A stretch of 56,899 nt of DNA from an uncultured Clostridia bacterium (lineage in GTDB: Bacteria; Bacillota; Clostridia; Lachnospirales; Anaerotignaceae). Shown here piece after piece: positions 8,508 to 16,479 of this stretch (the stretch's first letter is position 1; every line of letters begins with the position of its first letter). The notes below the pieces were generated by a model that saw only the letters and a program-made list of their open reading frames with translations, had not been told where the DNA came from and did no database searches. The stretch spans positions 1-56,899 of the forward strand of contig CABSIK010000014.1 in assembly GCA_902477755.1 (NCBI GenBank), given 5' to 3'. The position numbers were made by a program, and so were the translations under genes.

Positions 8508-10322
8508 TTATTCTTCTTCCAGCTTCAGCACACTCATAAATGCCTGCTGAGGCACTTCTACGCTGCCGATCTGGCGCATTCTCTTTTTCCCTTCCTTCTG
8601 TTTTTCCAACAGTTTTTTCTTACGGGAAATGTCACCGCCATAGCACTTCGCCAATACGTCTTTCCGCAGAGCGCTGATGGTTTCTCTGGCAATGATCTTA
8701 CTGCCGATAGCTGCCTGAATGGGAATTTCAAAGAGATGTCTGGGAATTTCTTTTTTCAGTTTTTCACACATCTTTCTGCCCCGTTCCACAGCAGAATCTT
8801 TATGCACGATAAAGGACAGGGCATCCACAGGTTCTCTGTTTACCAGAATATCCAGTTTCACCAGTTCGCTTTCCTTATAACCAATCAAAGTATAGTCAAA
8901 GGAAGCATAGCCACGGCTTCTGGATTTCAGTACGTCAAAGAAGTCATAAATGATTTCATTCAGAGGGATTTCGTAAATGAGCATAGCTCTGCTTTCATCC
9001 AGATATTCCATGCTGATATAATCCCCACGGCGCTGCTGGCACAGTTCCATGATAGGCCCAATATAGTCCTTAGGCAGCATGATTTCCGCCTTTACAATGG
9101 GTTCTTCCATTTTCAAGATACGAGCAGGATCAGGCATATTGCTGGGGTTAGACAGATCGAACTGTGTGCCGTCTGTCAGATACACTTTATAAATAACGCT
9201 GGGGGCGGTAGTTACTAGATCCAGATTATATTCTCTTTCCAGTCTTTCCTGAATGATTTCCAGATGCAAAAGTCCCAGGAAACCGCAACGGAACCCAAAG
9301 CCCAGAGCCACAGATGTTTCCGGTTCAAAGAACAGAGACGCGTCGTTGAGCTGCAATTTTTCCAGTGCGTCACGGAGGTCAGGATATTTTGCGCCGTCAG
9401 CAGGGAATACACCGCAGTAAACCATGGGGTTTACTTTCTTGTAACCGGGCAGTGCTTCCGCGGTAGGTCTTGCCGCTTCTGTTACGGTATCACCTACACG
9501 GGTATCTGCTACGTTTTTGATGCTGGCGGTGAAATATCCTACCATACCTGCGTTCAGTTCGTCTACAGGCAGGAAACGTCCGGGGCCGAAAATACCAACT
9601 TCCACAACATCAAATTCTTTGCCTGTTGCCATCATTTTAACCTTAGAGCCTTTGCGGATGCTGCCGTCAAAGACACGCATCAGAACGATAACCCCACGAT
9701 ACTGGTCATACACACTGTCGAAAATCAGTGCTTTCAAAGGCGCGTCTACATCACCGCTGGGAGCGGGAATATCTGTGATGACACGTTCCAGCACTTCTTC
9801 GATATTCACGCCGTTTTTGGCGGAAATTTCCGGTGCATCTTCGGCAGGAATCCCGATAATATCTTCAATTTCCTGTTTTGCCCAAGCAGGATTTGCGCTG
9901 GGCAGGTCGATTTTATTGATAACGGGCAGGATTTCCAGATTATTATCCAGTGCCAGATATACGTTTGCCAGTGTCTGGGCTTCAATGCCCTGTGCCGCGT
10001 CTACAATCAGAATTGCGCCTTCGCAGGCTGCCAGAGAACGGGATACTTCGTAGTTAAAGTCCACATGTCCCGGTGTGTCAATGAGGTTGAATTCATATTC
10101 TTCCCCGTCTTTGGCACGGTAAATCAGACGGACTGCCTGGGACTTGATGGTGATACCTCTTTCCCTTTCCAAATCCATGTTATCCAGTACCTGTTCCTGC
10201 ATTTCACGATCTGTGAGCAGACCTGTTTTCTGGATCAATCTATCTGCCAAAGTGGATTTGCCGTGGTCGATATGTGCCACAATACAAAAGTTTCTGATAT
10301 GACTTTGTCTGTCTTTGGACAT
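8508..10322 (-). CDS. lepA: elongation factor 4 (LepA), ribosomal back-translocation GTPase
   Basis: 604 residues, the normal length of LepA. The GTPase motifs are in order: AHIDHGKST (16-24), the switch region with RGITIKSQA, DTPGH, and NKIDLP. Domain II, two EF-G-like domains and the LepA-specific C-terminal domain (ending KKRMRQIGSVEVPQQAFMSV) follow. The protein acts on stalled or mistranslocated ribosomes. The ATG at 10322 has TAGGAGGA upstream. The gene seems to be transcribed alone from its own promoter with a structured leader of about 120 bases. Confidence 0.97.
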   Translation of the reverse strand: MSKDRQSHIRNFCIVAHIDHGKSTLADRLIQKTGLLTDREMQEQVLDNMDLERERGITIKSQAVRLIYRAKDGEEYEFNLIDTPGHVDFNYEVSRSLAACEGAILIVDAAQGIEAQTLANVYLALDNNLEILPVINKIDLPSANPAWAKQEIEDIIGIPAEDAPEISAKNGVNIEEVLERVITDIPAPSGDVDAPLKALIFDSVYDQYRGVIVLMRVFDGSIRKGSKVKMMATGKEFDVVEVGIFGPGRFLPVDELNAGMVGYFTASIKNVADTRVGDTVTEAARPTAEALPGYKKVNPMVYCGVFPADGAKYPDLRDALEKLQLNDASLFFEPETSVALGFGFRCGFLGLLHLEIIQERLEREYNLDLVTTAPSVIYKVYLTDGTQFDLSNPSNMPDPARILKMEEPIVKAEIMLPKDYIGPIMELCQQRRGDYISMEYLDESRAMLIYEIPLNEIIYDFFDVLKSRSRGYASFDYTLIGYKESELVKLDILVNREPVDALSFIVHKDSAVERGRKMCEKLKKEIPRHLFEIPIQAAIGSKIIARETISALRKDVLAKCYGGDISRKKKLLEKQKEGKKRMRQIGSVEVPQQAFMSVLKLEEE

Positions 10323-10357
10323 CCATATTCCTCCTAAATCTCAAGTATTTCTTTCAC

Positions 10358-10402
10358 AAAAAAAGCTGCCCTTTTCCTTTGCGTTCTCGCAAAAAGCAAC
10401 TT
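10358..10402 (-). promoter_or_regulatory. terminator-like hairpin in the lepA leader
   Basis: Read on the minus strand, an inner perfect stem TTTGCG-agaa-CGCAAA sits inside a looser outer pairing AAGTTGC / GCAGCTT, followed by T7. It lies between the lepA promoter and the lepA ribosome site. That position is typical of an attenuator, but I cannot name a ligand or an alternative fold. Confidence 0.45.
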
Positions 10403-10453
10403 CTGTTTTCATCCAGTCTGGAAAAACGCCTGTTTCCCCATGATATTTTGCTT

Positions 10454-10483
10454 ATTATATCATAGTTTTCCCGTCTGCGTCAA
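10454..10483 (-). promoter_or_regulatory. lepA promoter
   Basis: On the minus strand TTGACG, an 18-base spacer and TATAAT, about 130 bases upstream of the lepA start codon. Confidence 0.7.
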
Positions 10484-10533
10484 AAGAAACCTTTGCAAAC
10501 AGGGCTTTTCTATGAAAAAAACAGGAACCTGTC

Positions 10534-10649
10534 AGGGGTATCTTCACAAGAAAACAAAGAAAGCCGAAATCCTTATGATGACAAAGGATTTCGGCTTTCT
10601 TATGATATTGCGATTTTATTTGATATGTTTTCTCAATAGGAAGTTGCTT
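10534..10649 (-). repeat. structured intergenic repeat, copy B (short form)
   Basis: Read on the minus strand it has AGCAACTTCCTATTGAGAAA at the left, a central hairpin GAAAGCCGAAATCC / GGATTTCGGCTTTC, and TGTTTTCTTGTGAAGATACC at the right. The extra hairpin of the long copies is absent. It lies just 3' of recA and could terminate its transcript. Confidence 0.85.
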
Positions 10650-10700
10650 TATTAACAGATTCCTATTTTTTCTCAAGAGATTTCCACAAAATCTCTCTGA

Positions 10701-11804
10701 TTATTCCACATCCAAATCCAATCTGGGTTCTGCTTCTTCTTCCACAGCGGTTTCCATAACGCCGTCTGTCAGTGTAGGCAGACCATAGTGCTCACGGACT
10801 TTGTTTTCGATTTCTCTGCACATATCAGGGTGTTCCTTCAGGAATGTTTTTGCGTTTTCACGCCCCTGACCGATACGGGTTTCCCCATAAGCATACCATG
10901 CGCCGCTCTTGTTTACAATATCCACTTCTGCCGCCAAGTCCAGAATATCCCCTTCTTTGGAAATACCCTGACCGTAAACAATGTCAAATTCCGCAGTCTT
11001 GAAGGGAGGTGCCACTTTGTTTTTGGCGATTTTCACTTTCACGCGGTTCCCTACAAAGTCTGTACCCTGTTTGATCACATCGGATTTACGAATGTCAATA
11101 CGGATCGAAGCGTAGAACTTCAGGGCACGACCGCCGGTTGTGGTTTCAGGGTTACCGAATGTCACACCAATCTTTTCACGCAGCTGGTTGATGAATACAA
11201 CAGTACAGTTGGATTTTTTGGTGATACCAGTCAATTTTCGCAGAGCCTGGCTCATAAGTCTTGCCTGCAAACCCATGTGGGAATCACCCATTTCCCCTTC
11301 GATTTCCGCACGAGGAACCAGAGCCGCAACAGAGTCCACGATAACAATGTCAATGGCGCCGCTGCGTACCATGGTTTCTGCGATTTCCAGCGCCTGTTCA
11401 CCATCGTCGGGCTGGGAAATATACAGATTGTCAATATCAACGCCCAAAGCCTTTGCGTAAGTAGGGTCCATAGCGTGTTCTGCGTCGATGTAGCCTGCAA
11501 TGCCGCCACGTTTCTGCACTTCCGCTACCATGTGCAGTGCTACAGTTGTTTTACCGGAAGATTCAGGACCATATACTTCGATGATTCTGCCCTTGGGCAC
11601 ACCACCGACGCCCAATGCAATATCCAGACTCAAAGAGCCTGTGGGAACTACTTCCACATTCATTTTTGCGCTGTCATCGCCCAGTTTCATAACAGCACCT
11701 TTGCCGAACTGTTTTTCAATCTGGCTCAGAGCCGCGTCCAATGCTTTTTGTTTATCTTCAAATTTGATTTCGTCTTTACTATCTTTTGCTTTTGCTGCTG
11801 CCAT
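10701..11804 (-). CDS. recA: recombinase RecA
   Basis: 367 residues, the full bacterial RecA: N-terminal helix, Walker A GPESSGKTT (79-87), and the signature region ALKFYASIRIDIRK. The tail is acidic (VEEEAEPRLDLDVE). It forms filaments on single-stranded DNA for recombination and triggers LexA self-cleavage. The ATG at 11804 follows GAAAGGTGG. A strong promoter and a LexA-type operator lie directly upstream, partly inside the end of the EamA transporter gene, so recA has its own SOS-controlled transcript as well as possible read-through from cinA-eamA. Confidence 0.98.
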   Translation of the reverse strand: MAAAKAKDSKDEIKFEDKQKALDAALSQIEKQFGKGAVMKLGDDSAKMNVEVVPTGSLSLDIALGVGGVPKGRIIEVYGPESSGKTTVALHMVAEVQKRGGIAGYIDAEHAMDPTYAKALGVDIDNLYISQPDDGEQALEIAETMVRSGAIDIVIVDSVAALVPRAEIEGEMGDSHMGLQARLMSQALRKLTGITKKSNCTVVFINQLREKIGVTFGNPETTTGGRALKFYASIRIDIRKSDVIKQGTDFVGNRVKVKIAKNKVAPPFKTAEFDIVYGQGISKEGDILDLAAEVDIVNKSGAWYAYGETRIGQGRENAKTFLKEHPDMCREIENKVREHYGLPTLTDGVMETAVEEEAEPRLDLDVE

Positions 11805-11830
11805 GCCGCAACCACCTTTCCAAATAAATC

Positions 11831-11842
11831 GAACTTATGTTC
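11831..11842 (-). promoter_or_regulatory. LexA operator (SOS box) of recA
   Basis: GAAC-ATAA-GTTC (read on the minus strand) matches the Gram-positive SOS box GAAC-N4-GTTC. It begins 2 bases after the -10 element and ends 26 bases before the recA ATG, where bound LexA would block transcription. Confidence 0.8.
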
Positions 11843-11844
11843 TC

Positions 11845-11873
11845 ATTTTACTCGATTTCACGGGGACTGTCAA
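11845..11873 (-). promoter_or_regulatory. recA promoter
   Basis: TTGACA, a 17-base spacer and TAAAAT on the minus strand, overlapping the last codons and stop of the upstream EamA gene. Confidence 0.8.
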
Positions 11874-12732
11874 CCGCTTTTTTTCGTCCCAAAGGGGCTT
11901 CTGCCAACAACACCGCCCCAAAAATCAGGATACAGCCCACATACCCCCGGAGAGTCAGCCGTTCTCCATAAAGCACCGCTGAAATGAGCGCCGCAAAAAT
12001 AGATTCCGTTGTGATAATCAATGCTGTTTTATTGGCTGAGGTATACCGCTGTCCCACAGATTGAAGCACAAAATACACCCCTGTGCAGAGGATACCTGCG
12101 TTGAGGAAATTTCCCACCGCTCCCAAAGAAAGAGGCGGTACATCTCCTCCCATCATGAGGGAAATGAAGAATGCAAGGACTGCCACCACCGCATTTTCCA
12201 CCAAAGCAATATGTACCGAATCACAAGCGGCAATCATCCGACCCATGAGTGCCATTTGCAGGGAAAAGGCAATAGATGCCCCAAAGGACAATACTGCCCC
12301 TAAGTCCAGCCGCAGTCCATCTGTCACAGACAGCATGGCAACACCGATAACTGTCACCACTGCCGCTAGAAGCACACTAACTGCCGGTTTCTGCCGAAAA
12401 GCAAACCAGCAGATAAAAGGCACTACCACTGCCTGTGTGTTGCACAAAAAGGCATTGACAGATGGTGTTGTATACTGCAAGCCCAATGTGAGGAGCAGAA
12501 AGGTCGCCGCCAGAAGCAATCCCAATATGCTGCCCACTTTCCATTCTCCTTTGGTGATATTTTTCCATGCTTTCCAGTAAAAAATTCCCAGACAAAGAGC
12601 TGCCACCAGAAATCTGCCGAAAATGACCTGATAAGGGGTATAACCCCAATCCAACAGATATTTGCTGCTGATGAAGCCGCTGCCGCCAATAAACGCTGCC
12701 AGAAACAGCAGCAAATCTCCCTTATGCTTCAT
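11848..12732 (-). CDS. EamA/DMT-superfamily transporter
   Basis: 294 residues with about ten membrane helices in two EamA repeats, typical of drug/metabolite exporters. Recognisable features are GGSGFISSKYLL near the start and a second repeat ending in TTESIFAALISAVLYGERLT. The ATG at 12732 overlaps the end of cinA by 11 bases, which suggests translational coupling; an upstream in-frame ATG would lie deep inside cinA. The substrate is unknown (amino acids or metabolites are common). A related protein is encoded at 30497-31405. Confidence 0.85.
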   Translation of the reverse strand: MKHKGDLLLFLAAFIGGSGFISSKYLLDWGYTPYQVIFGRFLVAALCLGIFYWKAWKNITKGEWKVGSILGLLLAATFLLLTLGLQYTTPSVNAFLCNTQAVVVPFICWFAFRQKPAVSVLLAAVVTVIGVAMLSVTDGLRLDLGAVLSFGASIAFSLQMALMGRMIAACDSVHIALVENAVVAVLAFFISLMMGGDVPPLSLGAVGNFLNAGILCTGVYFVLQSVGQRYTSANKTALIITTESIFAALISAVLYGERLTLRGYVGCILIFGAVLLAEAPLGRKKAVDSPREIE

Positions 12733-13963
12733 CCTGCAACGCCTTCCGCAGTAAATCCAGCGCATAAAAAGCGGCACGTTCCCGAATCTGATTCCGTTTG
12801 CCTGTATAGCGGTATTCTGTTACGGTTGTTTTGCCGTTCACATGGATACCGATGTAAACCAGCCCCACAGGTTTTTCTTCTGTGCCGCCGTCAGGACCTG
12901 CAATGCCTGTTGTGGAAACGCCAATGGATGCGCCGCTGGTTTTCGCTACGCCTTCTGCCATTTCCGCAGCCACTTCTCTGCTCACTGCGGTATATTTGTC
13001 CAGTGTTTCCGCCTTTACACCCAAACGATGCATTTTTGCTTCATTAGTATAGGTGACACAGCCTTCCAGCAGCACTTCGGAAATGCCAGGATATTCCACC
13101 AAAGCGGATGTTACCAGACCGCCTGTGCAGGATTCCGCAACTGCAATGGTCTTTTTCCCTTCCAGCAGCATCTGTGCCACAACGGTCTGCATATTGGTTT
13201 CCCCTTCCGCATAAACAGCATTGCCCAGACGTTCTCTCAAGGTAGCTTTTACAGGCGCAATGAGTTCGTGAGCTTCTTCTTCAGATTTTGCTTTCGCTGT
13301 GATACGCAGGATGGATTCGCCGTATTTTGCATAAGGCGCGATAGTAGGGTTTGTCTGTGCATCAATGATGTCCTTCACCAGTGTTTCCATGGCGCTTTCC
13401 CCTACACTTGCCACACGCAGGATTTCGGAAACGAAAGTATATTCCTGTTTTTTCTGCAAATAAGGTTTTACCTGATTTTCAAACATGGGCATGGTTTCCT
13501 TAGGAGGCCCGGGCAGCATGGCAATGATTTTGCCGTTTTTCTCCATGATGATACCAGGGGCGGTACCATTGTCATTGTAAAGGACAATGCCGTGTTCCTT
13601 GGGCACCATAGCCTGTTTCCGGTTGTTTTCTGTCATGGTTCTGCCTGTGCGTTTGAAATATTTTTCGATTCTGCCTAGTGCTCTTTCATCCAGCACCAAT
13701 TCTTCCCCAAAATATTCCGCCGCTGTTTCTTTTGTCAGGTCATCTTCTGTTGGCCCAAGTCCACCGGTGGTGATGATCAGGTCAGCACGGGAAAAAGCCT
13801 GAAAAATGGTATCTTTCAGACGTTTGGGGTTATCCCCTACCACTGTCTGAAAATAAACTTCAATACCCAGCTGTGCCAGTTCTTTAGACAGATACTGGGC
13901 ATTTGTATTCAAAATATCCCCCAGTAGGATCTCCGTTCCCACTGCAATGATTTCTGCTTTCAT
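12722..13963 (-). CDS. cinA: CinA-family protein (competence/damage-inducible; NMN deamidase type)
   Basis: 413 residues with the two CinA domains. The N-terminal MoaB/MogA-like domain begins AEIIAVGTEILLGDILNTNA and contains TTGGLGPTEDD. The C-terminal domain has the VAESCTGGLV and STTGIAGPDGG motifs of nicotinamide mononucleotide deamidases (PncC). It is thought to recycle NMN and to act beside RecA during competence. The ATG at 13963 follows GGAGGTG. The order rimO-pgsA-cinA-recA is common in Firmicutes; here dpaL and a GNAT gene are inserted between pgsA and cinA. Confidence 0.93.
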   Translation of the reverse strand: MKAEIIAVGTEILLGDILNTNAQYLSKELAQLGIEVYFQTVVGDNPKRLKDTIFQAFSRADLIITTGGLGPTEDDLTKETAAEYFGEELVLDERALGRIEKYFKRTGRTMTENNRKQAMVPKEHGIVLYNDNGTAPGIIMEKNGKIIAMLPGPPKETMPMFENQVKPYLQKKQEYTFVSEILRVASVGESAMETLVKDIIDAQTNPTIAPYAKYGESILRITAKAKSEEEAHELIAPVKATLRERLGNAVYAEGETNMQTVVAQMLLEGKKTIAVAESCTGGLVTSALVEYPGISEVLLEGCVTYTNEAKMHRLGVKAETLDKYTAVSREVAAEMAEGVAKTSGASIGVSTTGIAGPDGGTEEKPVGLVYIGIHVNGKTTVTEYRYTGKRNQIRERAAFYALDLLRKALQDEA

Positions 13964-14016
13964 TTCTGCACCTCCAAAAATTGTTCTTCTGCTATGATAC
14001 GCCTCTTTTGCCTTCC

Positions 14017-15243
14017 TTACAAGGTCTCTTTTGCCAACACTTCTGCGTAATGTTCAGGGTCTGTGTTGCCTTCGGTGCTGATGAGGAGTACCACACTATT
14101 TTCATCCAGTCCCAGTCTGGTTTTGATTTCTGCCAAATCGGGATTTTGGGTCAATTCATACAAAAGCCCCATGCCAACGGCGCCGGATTCCCCGGAAATG
14201 ACTTTATCATCCCCTGCCAAAGGTTTTCCCAACAGCCACATACCTTCTTCTGTCACGAAGTCAGGACATGCGGCATAAACCACAGGATAATCACGCAGTG
14301 TGGGGTAAGTCACCAGACAAGGTTCCGCACAATTCAGCCCAGCCATGACTGTTTCGCAGCTGCCAGTGGACGCATGAGGTTTGCCGTCATTGATTTTCGC
14401 TGATTCAAAAATGCATGCAACGGTATCCGGTTCTGCAATGATGACTTTGGGCAGTTTTTCGCCGTAATGATTTACCAGATACCCCAGCACACCGCCAGCG
14501 AAAGCACCCACGCCAGCCTGCAAAATCACCAAATCCGGTGCGTCTACGCCTTTTTCCTTTAACTGTTCCACTGCTTCTTTCGCCAATGTAGTATAGCCCT
14601 GCACGATGTAAGTGGGGATTTTTTCATAACCTTCCCAAGCTGTATCCTGCACCATTGTCCAGCCGTTTTCCTCGGCTCTTTTGTTTGCCATGCGGACAGT
14701 ATCGTCGTAGAAATAATCTGTCACCAGAACTTCTGTGGCACCCACATCACGGATTGCCTGCACACGGCTTTCCACTGTGCCCTTGGGCATATACACATAC
14801 GCCTGACAGCCGAATTTCTTCGCCGCCCAAGCAACGCCTTTGCCATGGTTGCCATCAGTAGCAGTGATGAACACCATATCTTTGATTTTTTCCTTATTTT
14901 CTTCAGAACAAATCTGGGAAAAATCCGCATTTTCCAAATCCAGCCCTAATTTTTCACATATAACTTTGGAAACAGCATAAACGCCGCCCAATCCTTTGAA
15001 AGCATTGAGTCCAAAGCGGTGGGATTCATCCTTCACAAAAATATTTCCCAGTCCCAGTTCCTTTGCCCTTGCAGAAAGTTCCGCAAGAGGTGTCACTGCG
15101 TAACCGGGTACAGAACTATGAAATGCCGCAATTTTTTCCACAACTTCCTCTGCCAAAAACGCAGGCGCAATTCCCTGCCGCTGTTCCGCTTCTATAATGC
15201 CAATGCCATTATTTGTCCATGTGATCTGCCGTTCCAAAACCAT
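14017..15243 (-). CDS. dpaL: diaminopropionate ammonia-lyase
   Basis: 408 residues, PLP fold type II, very like E. coli YgeX. It splits 2,3-diaminopropionate into pyruvate and two ammonia. The PLP lysine is in FGLNAFKGLGG (Lys83), preceded by VKDESHR. A serine/glycine-rich cofactor loop (GVGAFAGGVLGY) appears around residue 245. The ATG at 15243 lies only one base after GGAGG; the TTG two codons later (15237) has better spacing and may be the true start. The gene stands alone between cinA and a terminator, not in a visible amino-acid operon. It adds a second ammonia-releasing diamino-compound enzyme to the window. Confidence 0.92.
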   Translation of the reverse strand: MVLERQITWTNNGIGIIEAEQRQGIAPAFLAEEVVEKIAAFHSSVPGYAVTPLAELSARAKELGLGNIFVKDESHRFGLNAFKGLGGVYAVSKVICEKLGLDLENADFSQICSEENKEKIKDMVFITATDGNHGKGVAWAAKKFGCQAYVYMPKGTVESRVQAIRDVGATEVLVTDYFYDDTVRMANKRAEENGWTMVQDTAWEGYEKIPTYIVQGYTTLAKEAVEQLKEKGVDAPDLVILQAGVGAFAGGVLGYLVNHYGEKLPKVIIAEPDTVACIFESAKINDGKPHASTGSCETVMAGLNCAEPCLVTYPTLRDYPVVYAACPDFVTEEGMWLLGKPLAGDDKVISGESGAVGMGLLYELTQNPDLAEIKTRLGLDENSVVLLISTEGNTDPEHYAEVLAKETL

Positions 15244-15308
15244 TCCTCCTTTTGGGTCATACTGGTATCATTGTACCGAAAAGAAAGGGAAATTGCAATT
15301 TCCCCAAG

Positions 15309-15343
15309 AAAAAAACGGAAACCAGATACATTCTGATTTCCGT
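15309..15343 (-). terminator. terminator of the rimO-pgsA-GNAT unit
   Basis: Minus-strand stem ACGGAAATCAG / CTGGTTTCCGT followed by T7, just after the GNAT stop. Confidence 0.8.
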
Positions 15344-15348
15344 CTGTT

Positions 15349-15936
15349 TTAACGGCGGACTTCTTTGGAACGATTCTCCAAAATTTCCGCAATTTTTGTT
15401 TCGTCTACATCCCATACCTTCTGAAAAGGCAGTGGTTCTCTCCGTTCCACCATGGGTTTTTCCAGCCACATGAGCCCCAGCCATTTGCCATGCTTGAAGG
15501 CACAGCGAGGAAATACTGCCGTTTCCACAAAGCCAAGGCTGGTGTGGAGCACATAACTGGCGCGGTTGGTGGCTTCGATACAGCCATAAACCTTTTCCAC
15601 ATTCTGGAGGCGGAGAATATCCATCAATGCACGGTAAAAGGCCTTGCCCAGTCCTTTTTTCTGGAAAGCAGGCGCAAGATAAACAGAAAGCTCTGCCCCC
15701 CACTGGGAAGCCGCCCGTACCATAAACTGATGGGCATAGGCATAACCGCCGATGACGCCATCTTCCTCATAGACCAGATAGGGATATTTCTCCAGAATCT
15801 CCTCGATTCTGCCGGCAAATTCCGCTTCTGTGGGCACTACATATTCAAAAGTAACGTTTGTATGTTCAATATAAGGGGCATAGATGTCCAAAATTGCTTT
15901 GGTATCTGCTGCCGTTGCCATTCTGATTTTTCCCAT
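15349..15936 (-). CDS. GNAT acetyltransferase (phosphinothricin/YncA type)
   Basis: 195 residues of the GNAT fold. The start RMATAADTKAILDIYAPYI and the T-F-E-Y pattern after it are typical of the phosphinothricin/methionine-derivative N-acetyltransferase subgroup. The acetyl-CoA loop is QKKGLGKAFY (about 99-108), followed by NRASYVLHTSLGF. These enzymes acetylate small amines such as methionine sulfoximine or amino acids; the substrate here is unknown. The C-terminal tail of about 25 residues is longer than usual. It begins three bases after the pgsA stop and is co-transcribed with it. Confidence 0.85.
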   Translation of the reverse strand: MGKIRMATAADTKAILDIYAPYIEHTNVTFEYVVPTEAEFAGRIEEILEKYPYLVYEEDGVIGGYAYAHQFMVRAASQWGAELSVYLAPAFQKKGLGKAFYRALMDILRLQNVEKVYGCIEATNRASYVLHTSLGFVETAVFPRCAFKHGKWLGLMWLEKPMVERREPLPFQKVWDVDETKIAEILENRSKEVRR

Positions 15937-15939
15937 AGA

Positions 15940-16479
15940 TTATCCTTTCAGAACCTGTTTATTTTTCACAATATAGTCCACACCGGACACAATGGTAAAG
16001 AATACTGCCAGACCCACCAGAATATTTTCAATCATAGGCATTGCTGCGAAAGGCAGGTGCAGCAACACCAGAATAATCATAATCATCTGTGTGGTTGTCT
16101 TGATTTTCCCCCACCAGCTTGCCGCCATAACGATATTGGCTTCCATGGCAAGGGTACGGAATCCGGTGATGGCAAATTCTCTTGCTAGAATCACGATAAC
16201 CACCCATGCAGGCAGGTCGCCCATTGCCACCATAGATACCAGCGCAGACATCACCAGCAGTTTGTCTGCCAGAGGGTCCATAAATTTCCCAAAATTACTT
16301 ACCAGATTATACTTTCTTGCAATATGACCGTCCAAAAAGTCCGTCAGGGATGCCACAATGAAAATCGCTGTTGCAATGTAGCGATTCATGGGTTCATCCA
16401 TGAGGAACAGCACCAACAGGAATACGGGAATGAGAATCACCCGCATGGTTGTCAGCTTATTCGGTAAATTCATCTGCAT
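15940..16479 (-). CDS. pgsA: CDP-diacylglycerol-glycerol-3-phosphate 3-phosphatidyltransferase
   Basis: 179 residues, four to six membrane helices, with the CDP-alcohol phosphotransferase signature D-G-x2-A-R-x8-G-x3-D-x3-D seen as DGHIARK...GKFMDPLADK around residues 47-70. It makes phosphatidylglycerol phosphate at the membrane. I chose the ATG at 16479 because GGGAG lies nine bases upstream. The coding region overlaps the end of rimO by 23 bases, which suggests translational coupling. Confidence 0.93.
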   Translation of the reverse strand: MQMNLPNKLTTMRVILIPVFLLVLFLMDEPMNRYIATAIFIVASLTDFLDGHIARKYNLVSNFGKFMDPLADKLLVMSALVSMVAMGDLPAWVVIVILAREFAITGFRTLAMEANIVMAASWWGKIKTTTQMIMIILVLLHLPFAAMPMIENILVGLAVFFTIVSGVDYIVKNKQVLKG

